From: Parvibaculum sp002684405
GTDB taxonomy: Bacteria; Pseudomonadota; Alphaproteobacteria; Parvibaculales; Parvibaculaceae
DNA: 64,000 nucleotides
Assembly (NCBI GenBank): GCA_965140395.1
Contig: OZ223206.1
Span: forward strand, 310,001 to 374,000
Direction: 5' to 3'
Shown: piece by piece, positions 1 to 6,295 of the stretch
How the letters are laid out: each line of letters starts with the position of its first letter
Numbering within the stretch: position 1 is the first letter of the stretch
Position numbers and translations under genes: made by a program
The notes under the pieces: model-generated
The model's input: the letters and a program-made list of their open reading frames with translations, nothing else
The model's database searches: none
What the model was told of the DNA's origin: nothing

Positions 1-109
1 TCACGGCGGGAATGTCCGCCAGTTCCTTTTTCAGGAAGGCGCGGAGTTCCTGACGGAGCCCTTCCGTCTCGCCCGGCAGTTCGCATAGATCGAAGCGGAA
101 TTCCTGCAT
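1..109 (-). CDS. acyl-CoA dehydrogenase-like protein, N-terminal fragment (runs off left edge)
   Basis: Only the first 36 codons lie in the window; the gene is read leftwards from ATG at 107-109. The visible protein begins MQEFRFDLCELPGE and continues with a helix rich in Leu, Arg and Glu. This is how many proteobacterial acyl-CoA dehydrogenases (FAD enzymes that oxidise acyl-CoA thioesters) begin. The catalytic and FAD-binding parts are outside the window, so the call rests on the N-terminus alone. The SDR gene lies 39 bp upstream on the same strand, so the two may be co-transcribed. Confidence is moderate. Confidence 0.5.
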   Translation of the reverse strand, partial: MQEFRFDLCELPGETEGLRQELRAFLKKELADIPAV

Positions 110-148
110 CTCGTTCCCCGTTCTGTCCTTTATATTTTTGCTGGCGGT

Positions 149-952
149 TCAGGTCACAAGCGCCGTGGTGCCGCCGTCGACACGGATGTTCAGCGCGTTG
201 ATCGCGCCTGACCGCGCGCTTGCGATGAAGACCACCACATCGGCAATTTCCTCCGGACGCGGAACATGCCCGGTGAGGTTGCCCATGAACTCCTTCAGCA
301 CATGCGGCTCGACCTCTTCCCAGGTGTCGCCCCAGCCCTTCCGACGGCCGCGTTCGATGAAACGCTCTTCCACTTCCTTGGTGCGGATGAGACCGGGGCT
401 GACGAGGTTCACCGTGACGCCGGTGCCTGCAAGGTCCTTGGCCAGGCTCACCGTCATGGTCGCCATCGCGCCCTTGGCGGCATAGTAATGCGGCATGCGG
501 GCGGCCGGCTCGGTGGAGCCGATCGTGCCCAGATTGACGATGCGGCCCCAACCTTTCGCCTTCATGCCGTCCATCAGCCCGCGCGTCACACGCACGGCGG
601 ACAGCACGTTCTTTTCATAGGCTTCGATCCAGTCCGGCGTTTCGGAGGTCGCCCATGAACCGGCATCTGCGGTGCCGTAATTATTGACAAGAATGTCCAC
701 ATCACCCAGCGCATCCTGCGTCTCGCGCAACAGTTGCGCCGCGCCGTCATCGGTAAGAATGTCGCCTTCCAGCGCGGAAGCAGCGCCACCCTGTTCATGA
801 ATTTCATGCGCAACGGTTTCCGCCTCGGCGCGCGCGAACCCATGCACGCCGACATGCGCGCCTTCGGCGGCGAGTGCATGCGCGATCATGCGGCCCGTGC
901 CTCGATAGGACCCGGTCACAAGCGCCGTCTTTCCGGCAAGCTGCAAATCCAT
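149..952 (-). CDS. SDR family NAD(P)-dependent oxidoreductase
   Basis: A 267-residue classical short-chain dehydrogenase/reductase. Seen directly: the cofactor-binding glycine motif TGSYRGTG at residues 13-20, NNYG at 89-92, a catalytic Ser near 145 and YxxxK at Tyr155-Lys159 (HYYAAKG). Length and motif spacing are normal for 3-oxoacyl-ACP-reductase-like SDRs, and the C-terminus ends just after the usual V-D-G-G. The ATG at 950-952 is preceded by GGGAGA. The substrate cannot be read from the sequence. Its position directly upstream of an acyl-CoA dehydrogenase start suggests lipid or CoA-thioester metabolism (inference). Confidence 0.9.
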   Translation of the reverse strand: MDLQLAGKTALVTGSYRGTGRMIAHALAAEGAHVGVHGFARAEAETVAHEIHEQGGAASALEGDILTDDGAAQLLRETQDALGDVDILVNNYGTADAGSWATSETPDWIEAYEKNVLSAVRVTRGLMDGMKAKGWGRIVNLGTIGSTEPAARMPHYYAAKGAMATMTVSLAKDLAGTGVTVNLVSPGLIRTKEVEERFIERGRRKGWGDTWEEVEPHVLKEFMGNLTGHVPRPEEIADVVVFIASARSGAINALNIRVDGGTTALVT

Positions 953-1331
953 AGGCGTCTCCCTGCTCGCGGCCCGTTTGCCGGGCTCGTCGTCGTTTAA
1001 CGCGGCATGCGTTTTAGCAGGTTAAATGGTTCGTGTCGCAGGCGGGGAAAGTCTGGAAGGGCAGGTTTTTCGCGGGGAATTCGGCAATGTCAGGCTGACG
1101 CTGCGTCGGATGCAATTCGGTGCCGATGGCCGATGCGTCCGGCAAGAAAGGCACTTGAAACGCGTCGTCGTCGGGCTAAATCAACATGCTCTTATTCACA
1201 AAATGACTTGATTTATTGTCAGCAGGACGAAATCAACAGCAATATGTGTGTCTTGACTAAAATTTTCGTCTTTCTTCCAACCATAAAATTTGTGCATATT
1301 AGTGGCCTACATATTTAGGCTGGGGTCGCTA
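953..1331. other. Intergenic stretch, AT-rich on its right half
   Basis: 379 bp without a convincing gene. The left half has normal high GC and holds the SDR promoter region. From about 1170 to 1320 the composition turns clearly AT-rich, presumably the promoter of the membrane protein that starts at 1332. Short open frames here lack ribosome sites and family resemblance. No hairpin repeat or RNA gene was recognised. Confidence 0.5.
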
Positions 1332-1904
1332 ATGTTTGAGATAGTCCAATGGGCGGATTCATTCCACTCATTGATATGGCTGGTGCTGATTCTGATCTTC
1401 TTTCAATTCGTACTGGCTTGGGGCCTGTTGTCGCTTGTCTACTACGTCGTCTCCAAGGACAAGCTGCGCCACGAACTCTTTTCACGACAGCTCTCCGTGT
1501 TTGACGGCATTCAGGAGGTTTTCACCGACTTCATCGTGAAGGGGTATGTCGAGGCGGATGAGTTGAGGCGCTTCGTTTCGGTCACGTCGGAAGCTCCCTT
1601 CATCCTTAGCCGCGAAGTGGTGGAGCATCTGCACGAGATTCGCTTGAAGCTGATCGTTCTCGTCGTCTGGGGGCAGGTGCAGGATCGCAAGAACCTGCCC
1701 GTCTCCGAACGAGAGAAAGCGGAAGCCGCGGAACGATGGCTTAAGGATCACATCGACGCCGATACACTGCAAAAACTCTTCACGCAGGATATGGCAATCT
1801 TCTCATCGTCCAGAAAACGAAAAATGGCGAACCGGTTTGCCGCGAAAGAGCGGCGGTTTTCCCGCCCGGTCGCCAGCGAACAGCCGGCCTTTACGACATT
1901 GTAG
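1332..1904 (+). CDS. hypothetical membrane-anchored protein
   Basis: A 190-residue protein that I do not recognise. An N-terminal membrane segment (about residues 12-38, LIWLVLILIFFQFVLAWGLL) is followed by a charged, mostly helical cytoplasmic-type region and a basic tail (KRKMANRFAAKERRF). The frame is open from 1290, but ATG 1332 with GGCTGGGG upstream gives a protein that begins close to the membrane segment, so it was preferred. The gene sits just downstream of an AT-rich patch and beside the phage/GTA remnant, so it may have been acquired (inference). No enzyme motif was seen. Confidence 0.6.
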   Translation: MFEIVQWADSFHSLIWLVLILIFFQFVLAWGLLSLVYYVVSKDKLRHELFSRQLSVFDGIQEVFTDFIVKGYVEADELRRFVSVTSEAPFILSREVVEHLHEIRLKLIVLVVWGQVQDRKNLPVSEREKAEAAERWLKDHIDADTLQKLFTQDMAIFSSSRKRKMANRFAAKERRFSRPVASEQPAFTTL

Positions 1905-1952
1905 CGTAAAAGGGCGCATGGCGGGCCTTGTCGCCCGCCATGCGCTTCCACA

Positions 1953-2150
1953 TCACTGCTGTTTGCTCTTGCCGGCATAGCCGATATTCAGCGCAAGAAG
2001 CTGCAACACGCTGTGCACCTTGCCGATGATCCTGTCGTCTTTGGGCGTGGGGGTGATCGCCGCCACGGCGGAAGCCGCGCCGACCACGCTCAGGGCCGCC
2101 TGAATCCAGCCGATCCAGTCGGCCGGAAACAATCCGGTCGAACCGTCCAT
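1953..2150 (-). CDS. small holin-like phage/GTA-associated protein
   Basis: 65 residues with one hydrophobic segment (about 12-32, IGWIQAALSVVGAASAVAAI) followed by TPTPKDDRIIGKV and a second amphipathic helix. The pattern of a membrane segment then T-P-x-P-K-D-D is common in small holin-like or lysis-region proteins of prophages in proteobacteria. It is read leftwards, in the same direction as the truncated terminase just upstream, which supports a packaging/lysis remnant. Holin function is inferred from size and neighbours only; it could be another small phage membrane protein. Confidence 0.5.
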   Translation of the reverse strand: MDGSTGLFPADWIGWIQAALSVVGAASAVAAITPTPKDDRIIGKVHSVLQLLALNIGYAGKSKQQ

Positions 2151-2182
2151 CTGTTGTCCTTTCTGTTTGGGGAAGCGCGGTC

Positions 2183-2310
2183 TCAGACCGCGTAGAAAAG
2201 ATGCCCGCCGATCAGCGCGCAGGGCATCCGCTCCTCGGCCCAGGCCGGGAGTTCGTCATGGGCGTGAAAACGCGTCCCCGCCCTGATTTGCTTCCGCCAC
2301 GATCCGGTCC
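2183..2310 (-). pseudogene. unidentified gene tail fused behind the truncated terminase
   Basis: After the terminase reading frame stops at 2256, a second frame (shifted by one base) stays open to a stop at 2183. It encodes a C-terminus containing HAHDELPAWAEERMPCALIGG and ending FYAV. This does not resemble a terminase C-terminus. It looks like the last part of another gene joined by a deletion in the region of about 2256-2310. I cannot identify the donor gene, and the stretch could be non-coding. Confidence 0.3.
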
Positions 2311-3326
2311 GCACCATGGTCGCGATAGGCTTTCGCCGTGCGGTTCGCCCAGGCCAGCGGCGAGACGCGCGGCAGGCTGCGATCATCCAGCACAATCCCG
2401 TGCCCGCGCACATCGCAGCCTGCGACCACGATGCCGCATTCATCGGAGCCCGGCCCGCTCGTCACCGGCGGGTCCACCGCCACCACGATGCGCGCCAGCT
2501 CCGGCAGCGCCGCGATCCGGGTTTCTTCCAGCAGCGCACGGCTCCACAGCGCATGCGGATTGTCCTCGATCAGTTCCGCGTCGAGTTCCTGCCGCCCCAG
2601 CCGCGTGCCTTCATAGCGCGTGATCACCGAGCGGAAAAACGCATCGGCGAGGTTCGCGCGATTGGCATAGGTCGAGGCCTTGGTCACCGCCGTCGTCTCG
2701 TCCTTCATCAGCCGCTTCACCAGCGGCACCGGCCTCGGCGTCGTCGTCACCACCTGCCGGGGCCGCTCGCCCAGCCTCAGGCCGAATTGCAGCATGTCCC
2801 ATGCGGCTTCCGCATAGCGCCATTTCGCCAGCTCGTCCGCCCAGGCCGCATCGAATTGCGGGCCCCGCAGGCTTTCCGGCTCCGTCGCGGAGAAGAGTTG
2901 CGCCACCGCGCCATTGGGCCAGATGAGGCGTTTGCGCGAGGCTTCGTATTTCGGTTTCGCCGCCGCGCCGGAAATCGCCATCAGGCCCGACGGCCCGTCC
3001 ACCATCACCTCGCGCGCATCGGCGTAAGTCTCGCCGATCAGCGCAATGCGGCCTGCGCGTTTCGCCGCCACCTGCGCCCGCACCCATTCCGCGCCCGCGC
3101 GCGTTTTGCCTGCGCCGCGCCCGCCCAGCACCAGCCATGTCGTCCAGTCGCTGTCGGGCGGCAACTGGTCGGCGCGCGCCCAGAAGGGCCAGTGCTCAGC
3201 CAGAAACGCCGCTTCCTTCGCCGTCAGGCTTTTCAGGAACGCCGCCCGCGCCGTCTCCGGCAGCGAGGCGAGCGAGGCGGCGTTCAAGCTCGGCATGGAG
3301 TGCGTCGCCGCTCTTCTCTGCTCCAT
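2256..3326 (-). CDS. phage/GTA-type terminase large subunit, C-terminally truncated
   Basis: DNA-packaging motor ATPase/nuclease related to alphaproteobacterial gene-transfer-agent and prophage terminases. Seen: Walker A GGRGAGKT at residues 68-75, Walker B with acidic pair AAWADELAKW around Asp164-Glu165, a coupling motif TTTPRP at 194-199, and the first nuclease acidic motif VAVDPP at Asp285. The protein stops at 356 residues, right after ADRIVAEANQGGD, where family members normally continue for several dozen residues and supply the last nuclease motif. It is therefore probably inactive or altered. ATG 3324-3326 lies inside the small-subunit gene; ATG at 3296 is an alternative start. No portal, protease or capsid gene follows. 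Confidence 0.8.
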   Translation of the reverse strand: MEQRRAATHSMPSLNAASLASLPETARAAFLKSLTAKEAAFLAEHWPFWARADQLPPDSDWTTWLVLGGRGAGKTRAGAEWVRAQVAAKRAGRIALIGETYADAREVMVDGPSGLMAISGAAAKPKYEASRKRLIWPNGAVAQLFSATEPESLRGPQFDAAWADELAKWRYAEAAWDMLQFGLRLGERPRQVVTTTPRPVPLVKRLMKDETTAVTKASTYANRANLADAFFRSVITRYEGTRLGRQELDAELIEDNPHALWSRALLEETRIAALPELARIVVAVDPPVTSGPGSDECGIVVAGCDVRGHGIVLDDRSLPRVSPLAWANRTAKAYRDHGADRIVAEANQGGDAFSRP

Positions 3327-3750
3327 CCGCCGGCTTCGCCTTCTTTGTCGCGTTCTGAATTTCAGTCAGCTTGTCGAGCGAGCGCACCAGCACGGTCAGG
3401 CGCTTCGCCGCGCGTTCGCGGTCGGCGGGCGCGCCTTCCTGCTCATATTCCTTTTCGATATCGCTGATTTCCCGGTCGATGAGCCGTCGCAACCGCGTCA
3501 GCAGATTGGACTGCTTCAACCGTCCCGCCGTGGCGCGCTCCTCCGGCGCGGCGTTTTTTGCGCGGCTTTGCGCGCATCGCATCGGCCAGCCTTCGCGTGT
3601 CGCCTTGGCGGAGAGGGTTTGCCACGGAATGCCCAGCGTCGCCGCCGTCTCGCGCAGCGGGATTGCCGGATCTGCATAGGCGCGTTTCACCGCCGCCCAG
3701 TCGATGTCGTCCTCTGCCTGAGGAGCATCCTGTTGGTCAGTCTCGTTCAC
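3196..3750 (-). CDS. terminase small subunit-like protein
   Basis: 184 residues immediately upstream of, and overlapping, the large terminase, which is the usual small/large subunit order. The N-terminal part (about residues 18-55, DWAAVKRAYADPAIPLRETA, then GIPWQTLSAKATREGW) reads as a helix-turn-helix of the kind small terminases use to bind DNA. The middle is a long charged helix (about 75-130) suited to oligomerisation, and the tail is rich in Gly and Ala. Start is GTG at 3748-3750. Conservation of such terminases is low, so the call depends on the neighbour and the HTH-like start. Confidence 0.65.
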   Translation of the reverse strand: MNETDQQDAPQAEDDIDWAAVKRAYADPAIPLRETAATLGIPWQTLSAKATREGWPMRCAQSRAKNAAPEERATAGRLKQSNLLTRLRRLIDREISDIEKEYEQEGAPADRERAAKRLTVLVRSLDKLTEIQNATKKAKPADGAEKSGDALHAELERRLARLAAGDGAGGVPEKPDGEGSGVSG

Positions 3751-3760
3751 GGATTTCCCG

Positions 3761-3915
3761 ATATACAGAAGAAGGTAGGAAGGAGCGGCCCGCTTGCCAA
3801 TTGGGGATATCTTGCAATTATTTACACACTGTCATCCCGGGCTTGTCCCGGGATCCAGAGCGGTAAAGTCTGTCATTTGCCGCCCCTGGGCTCCGGCACA
3901 AAGCCGGGGGTGACG
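3761..3915. repeat. 52-bp direct repeat plus dispersed hairpin repeats
   Basis: 3761-3812 closely matches 5091-5141 and shares the exact block GCCAATTGGGGATATCT; each copy sits just upstream of a minus-strand gene start. At 3829-3860 there is a hairpin of the class TGTCATCCCGGGC...GGGATCC, and at about 3887-3915 a second, inverted copy of the same general type ending GGGGGTGACGG. These belong to the dispersed palindromic repeats found across the window. They fill the gap between the terminase module and the HAD gene. Confidence 0.7.
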
Positions 3916-3970
3916 GCAAATTCGAATTCACCCCCTCTCCCCCGCCCATCGAATTGGAGAACGCGAAAAC

Positions 3971-4573
3971 ATGCTCCGCTGCCTGATGCTCGATGTGGAC
4001 GGGGTCGTGGTCACGGGCCGCCCGGAAGACGGCCTGTCCTGGGCCACCGATATCGAACGCGATCTCGGCATCGCGCCGGATGCGCTCCACGCTCATTTCT
4101 TCGCGCCGCATTGGGGCGATATCGTCATCGGCCGGAAACCGCTTCTCGACGCGCTCGCCGAGAGCCTGCCCGCGCTGCCGTCGTCCGTTACCGCGCAGGA
4201 TTTCATCGACTACTGGTTCGAGAAGGATGCACGCCTCGACGAGGCCGTGCTCGCCGCCTGCGACGAGCTGCGCGGGCGCGGCATCAATGTGTTTCTCGCC
4301 ACCAATCAGGAACATATGCGCGCGGCCTACCTGATGGACCGCCTCGCGCTCCGCGATCATGTGGACGGCATCATCTATTCCGCCGAAATCGCCGCGCGAA
4401 AACCGGACCGCGCCTTTTTCGACGCCGCCGAAAAGATCAGCGGCGCCGCGCCGCATGACATTCTTCTGGTAGACGACACCAGGGCCAATGTAGACGCCGC
4501 GCTCGATGCGGGCTGGACCGCCGTGCACTGGGTGGAAGGCGCGGAGCTGCTCCCCCTTCTCGAAAGCGAATAA
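3971..4573 (+). CDS. HAD family hydrolase
   Basis: A 200-residue haloacid-dehalogenase-superfamily phosphatase or dehalogenase-like enzyme. Motif I is LDVDGVV with nucleophile Asp8 and Asp10; motif II is Thr111 in FLATNQ; motif III is Lys144 in AARKPD; motif IV is Asp168-Asp169 in LLVDDT. Residues between motifs I and II form a helical cap, as in HAD-IA enzymes. The substrate is unknown. ATG 3971 has GGAG at a suitable distance. The gene converges on the cupin gene with no gap: its stop ends at 4573 and the cupin stop begins at 4574. Confidence 0.88.
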   Translation: MLRCLMLDVDGVVVTGRPEDGLSWATDIERDLGIAPDALHAHFFAPHWGDIVIGRKPLLDALAESLPALPSSVTAQDFIDYWFEKDARLDEAVLAACDELRGRGINVFLATNQEHMRAAYLMDRLALRDHVDGIIYSAEIAARKPDRAFFDAAEKISGAAPHDILLVDDTRANVDAALDAGWTAVHWVEGAELLPLLESE

Positions 4574-5038
4574 TCAGTCTTTCGGCTCTACCGGCGAGCC
4601 GTCCGGTCGGACGAAACGGCGGCCCGTTTCATCGTGCTGCAAGACAAGATCATGGTCGGGATAATGCACGGCGCCCGATCTCGCGCGCGTCCCGACGACC
4701 AGGATCGTCGCATCTTCCGCGGATCTGTTTTCAAGGCAATGCGCCACCGGCGCCCCGGCGCGCCATCCTGCCGCCTCTCCGGCCCGCAGAAGCGTTTCGG
4801 TGTCTTCGACAAGCATGACTTCGCCGGAAAGCACGAAAACGAACTCGTCCTCCGTCTCGTGCCAGTGCCGGTAGGATGAGCGCGAGCCCGGCGGGAGACG
4901 TTCCAGGCGAACGCCGAACTGGTCGAGCCCCGCCGCATCGCCAAGGGAAACCTCGGCATAGGGGCCATTCCCCCCGCCGAACAGCGCATTCGCGCCGCCA
5001 CTTCCTTCCGTCCATGCGGGTATCTCGATTTTCGGCAT
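4574..5038 (-). CDS. cupin domain-containing protein
   Basis: 154 residues, a single-domain cupin. The first cupin motif is visible as RHWHETEDEFVFVLSG (two His, a Glu and the Gly that closes the strand), which would hold a metal. The second motif is weaker, around AHCLENRS. Proteins of this kind are often sugar- or aromatic-modifying enzymes or small-molecule sensors; nothing here fixes the substrate. Start is ATG 5036-5038 preceded by GAGGGG. It is transcribed towards the HAD gene. Confidence 0.85.
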   Translation of the reverse strand: MPKIEIPAWTEGSGGANALFGGGNGPYAEVSLGDAAGLDQFGVRLERLPPGSRSSYRHWHETEDEFVFVLSGEVMLVEDTETLLRAGEAAGWRAGAPVAHCLENRSAEDATILVVGTRARSGAVHYPDHDLVLQHDETGRRFVRPDGSPVEPKD

Positions 5039-5090
5039 TTCCCCTCGACAAATCCGGCGCCCGCCGTGCGGGCCCCCGAGACACTTCTGG

Positions 5091-5141
5091 ATATGGACGA
5101 AAGATAGGAAGCGAGCGTCCCGCTGCCAATTGGGGATATCT
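5091..5141. repeat. second copy of the 51/52-bp direct repeat
   Basis: Aligns with 3761-3812 with one gap and an exact 17-bp core (GCCAATTGGGGATATCT). As in the first copy, a hairpin repeat follows about 17 bp to the right and a minus-strand gene start lies to the left. It may be a conserved promoter-like element or part of a larger repeat unit. Confidence 0.6.
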
Positions 5142-5157
5142 CAGCCCAATACTTTTG

Positions 5158-5562
5158 CCGTCATGGCCCGGCTTGTCCGGGCCATCCACGTCTTACTGCT
5201 GCAATGTCGCGTAGAGATCGTCCCAGGCCGGATTTTCTTCGTGGATGAGCCTTACTTTCCACGCTCTCGGCCAATGCTTCAGCCGTTTTTCGCGGCGGAT
5301 CGCCATCTCGATATCCTCATGGCGCTCCATATAGACCAGTCGCTTCAAACCGTATCGCTTGGTAAACCCGTCCACGACGCCCTGCCGGTGCTCCCATGCG
5401 CGACGCGCAATGTCCGACGTCACGCCCACATAGAGCGCGCCATTCGGCGCATTCGTCATGATGTAAACCCAGGCACCCTGCATAGGATGAGTATCAGGCT
5501 CTGATGGACTCTCAGCAAGCCTTCAAAGACGTGGATGCCCCGCATAAAGCGGGGCATGACGG
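5158..5562. mobile_element. GIY-YIG gene bracketed by an inverted pair of 35-bp hairpin repeats
   Basis: Left arm 5158-5192 and right arm 5528-5562 are inverted copies of one 35-bp element: both begin CCGTCATG and end CATCCACGTC when read inwards, with 29 of 35 positions identical. Each arm is itself a hairpin, and two of the differing positions change together with their pairing partner (G-C to C-G), so the stem is kept. The GIY-YIG stop codon begins at 5195, three bases from the left arm, and its start lies 45 bp from the right arm. Gene-less pairs of the same element occur at 14315-14402 and 28737-28833. That this is a mobile unit is inference. Confidence 0.55.
5193..5483 (-). CDS. GIY-YIG nuclease family protein
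   Basis: A 96-residue stand-alone GIY-YIG domain. The name motifs are present as VYI at residues 6-8 and YVG at 18-20, followed by the conserved basic helix RRAWEHRQG and, later, the family tail AIRREKRLKHW. Size and layout match the short, often multicopy GIY-YIG proteins of proteobacteria, whose substrate is generally unknown. It is placed exactly between two inverted hairpin repeats, so it may act on that repeat (inference). Start ATG 5481-5483; the frame cannot begin much earlier without entering the repeat. Confidence 0.88.
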   Translation of the reverse strand: MQGAWVYIMTNAPNGALYVGVTSDIARRAWEHRQGVVDGFTKRYGLKRLVYMERHEDIEMAIRREKRLKHWPRAWKVRLIHEENPAWDDLYATLQQ

Positions 5563-5601
5563 ATAGGATTACGGCGACCTTCGTAGGGATGAAGCCGAAC
5601 G

Positions 5602-6075
5602 CTAGTCCGCCTCGTCGCCCAGCTCGTCCTCGTCGTCGAAGGGCCAGCTTGCTTCGTGGTCCTCGATATCGCCCTTCATGTCGGACTCATAGGTAAACCG
5701 TCCCTGTACGGACATCCCCGCCTCGATCACCGTATGGTACTCGCCGGAGCGCAGCGGGTGCCACCAGGCAAGGCCCCGGCCCTCCTTCAGCCGCCGATAG
5801 GCGCAGGACGGCGGCATCCAGTCGATATCCTCGATATTGTCCGGCGTCAGCGGAATGCAGTCCGGCACGCGCTTGTTGCGGTTCGGATAGTCCGTACAAC
5901 GGCAGGTGCCCGCCTCCAGCAGGTCGCAGCCGACATCGGTATAGATGAGCTCGTCAGTCTCCTCATCCTCGAGTTTGACGAGACAGCATTTGGCGCAGCC
6001 GTCGCATAGCTGCTCCCATTCCTGCTTCGTCATTTCATCGAGGCGCTTCACGCGCCAGAAGGGTTCTTCGCTCAT
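5602..6075 (-). CDS. YcgN/YkgJ-type cysteine-cluster protein
   Basis: 157 residues from ATG 6073-6075, which has AAGAGG upstream; an in-frame extension to 6123 lacks a better site. The Cys-rich core is visible: LCDGCAKCCLVKLED, then GCDLLEAGTCRCTDY, PDCIPL and PPSCAYR. This is the pattern of the UPF0260/YcgN family, thought to bind zinc or an iron-sulfur cluster; its function is not established. The C-terminal acidic tail (DDEDELGDEAD) is typical. It is divergent from the penicillin-binding protein gene. Confidence 0.85.
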   Translation of the reverse strand: MSEEPFWRVKRLDEMTKQEWEQLCDGCAKCCLVKLEDEETDELIYTDVGCDLLEAGTCRCTDYPNRNKRVPDCIPLTPDNIEDIDWMPPSCAYRRLKEGRGLAWWHPLRSGEYHTVIEAGMSVQGRFTYESDMKGDIEDHEASWPFDDEDELGDEAD

Positions 6076-6295
6076 GGCCGCCTCTTGCCCCTTTGCGTGA
6101 ACGGGGTCAAGTGTGCAGTGCAATACGCCACGCGATCTGTGCCGCCGGGGTCACATTAGTGCCCCATTCATGCCCTGTTCAGCCCTTTTCCGGCCTTATC
6201 CCCTGCACAAACATGGTGATTATGAACGGCATCGGTATTCTCCGCCCCCTATTGGTCGCCATGAGGGGGCGGGACATCAGCGGGGCAATGGCGCT

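Noticed and set aside
3817..3830. Possible DnaA box (ATTATTTACACA)
   Set aside because: Does not fit TTATNCACA and stands alone; no replication-origin features nearby.
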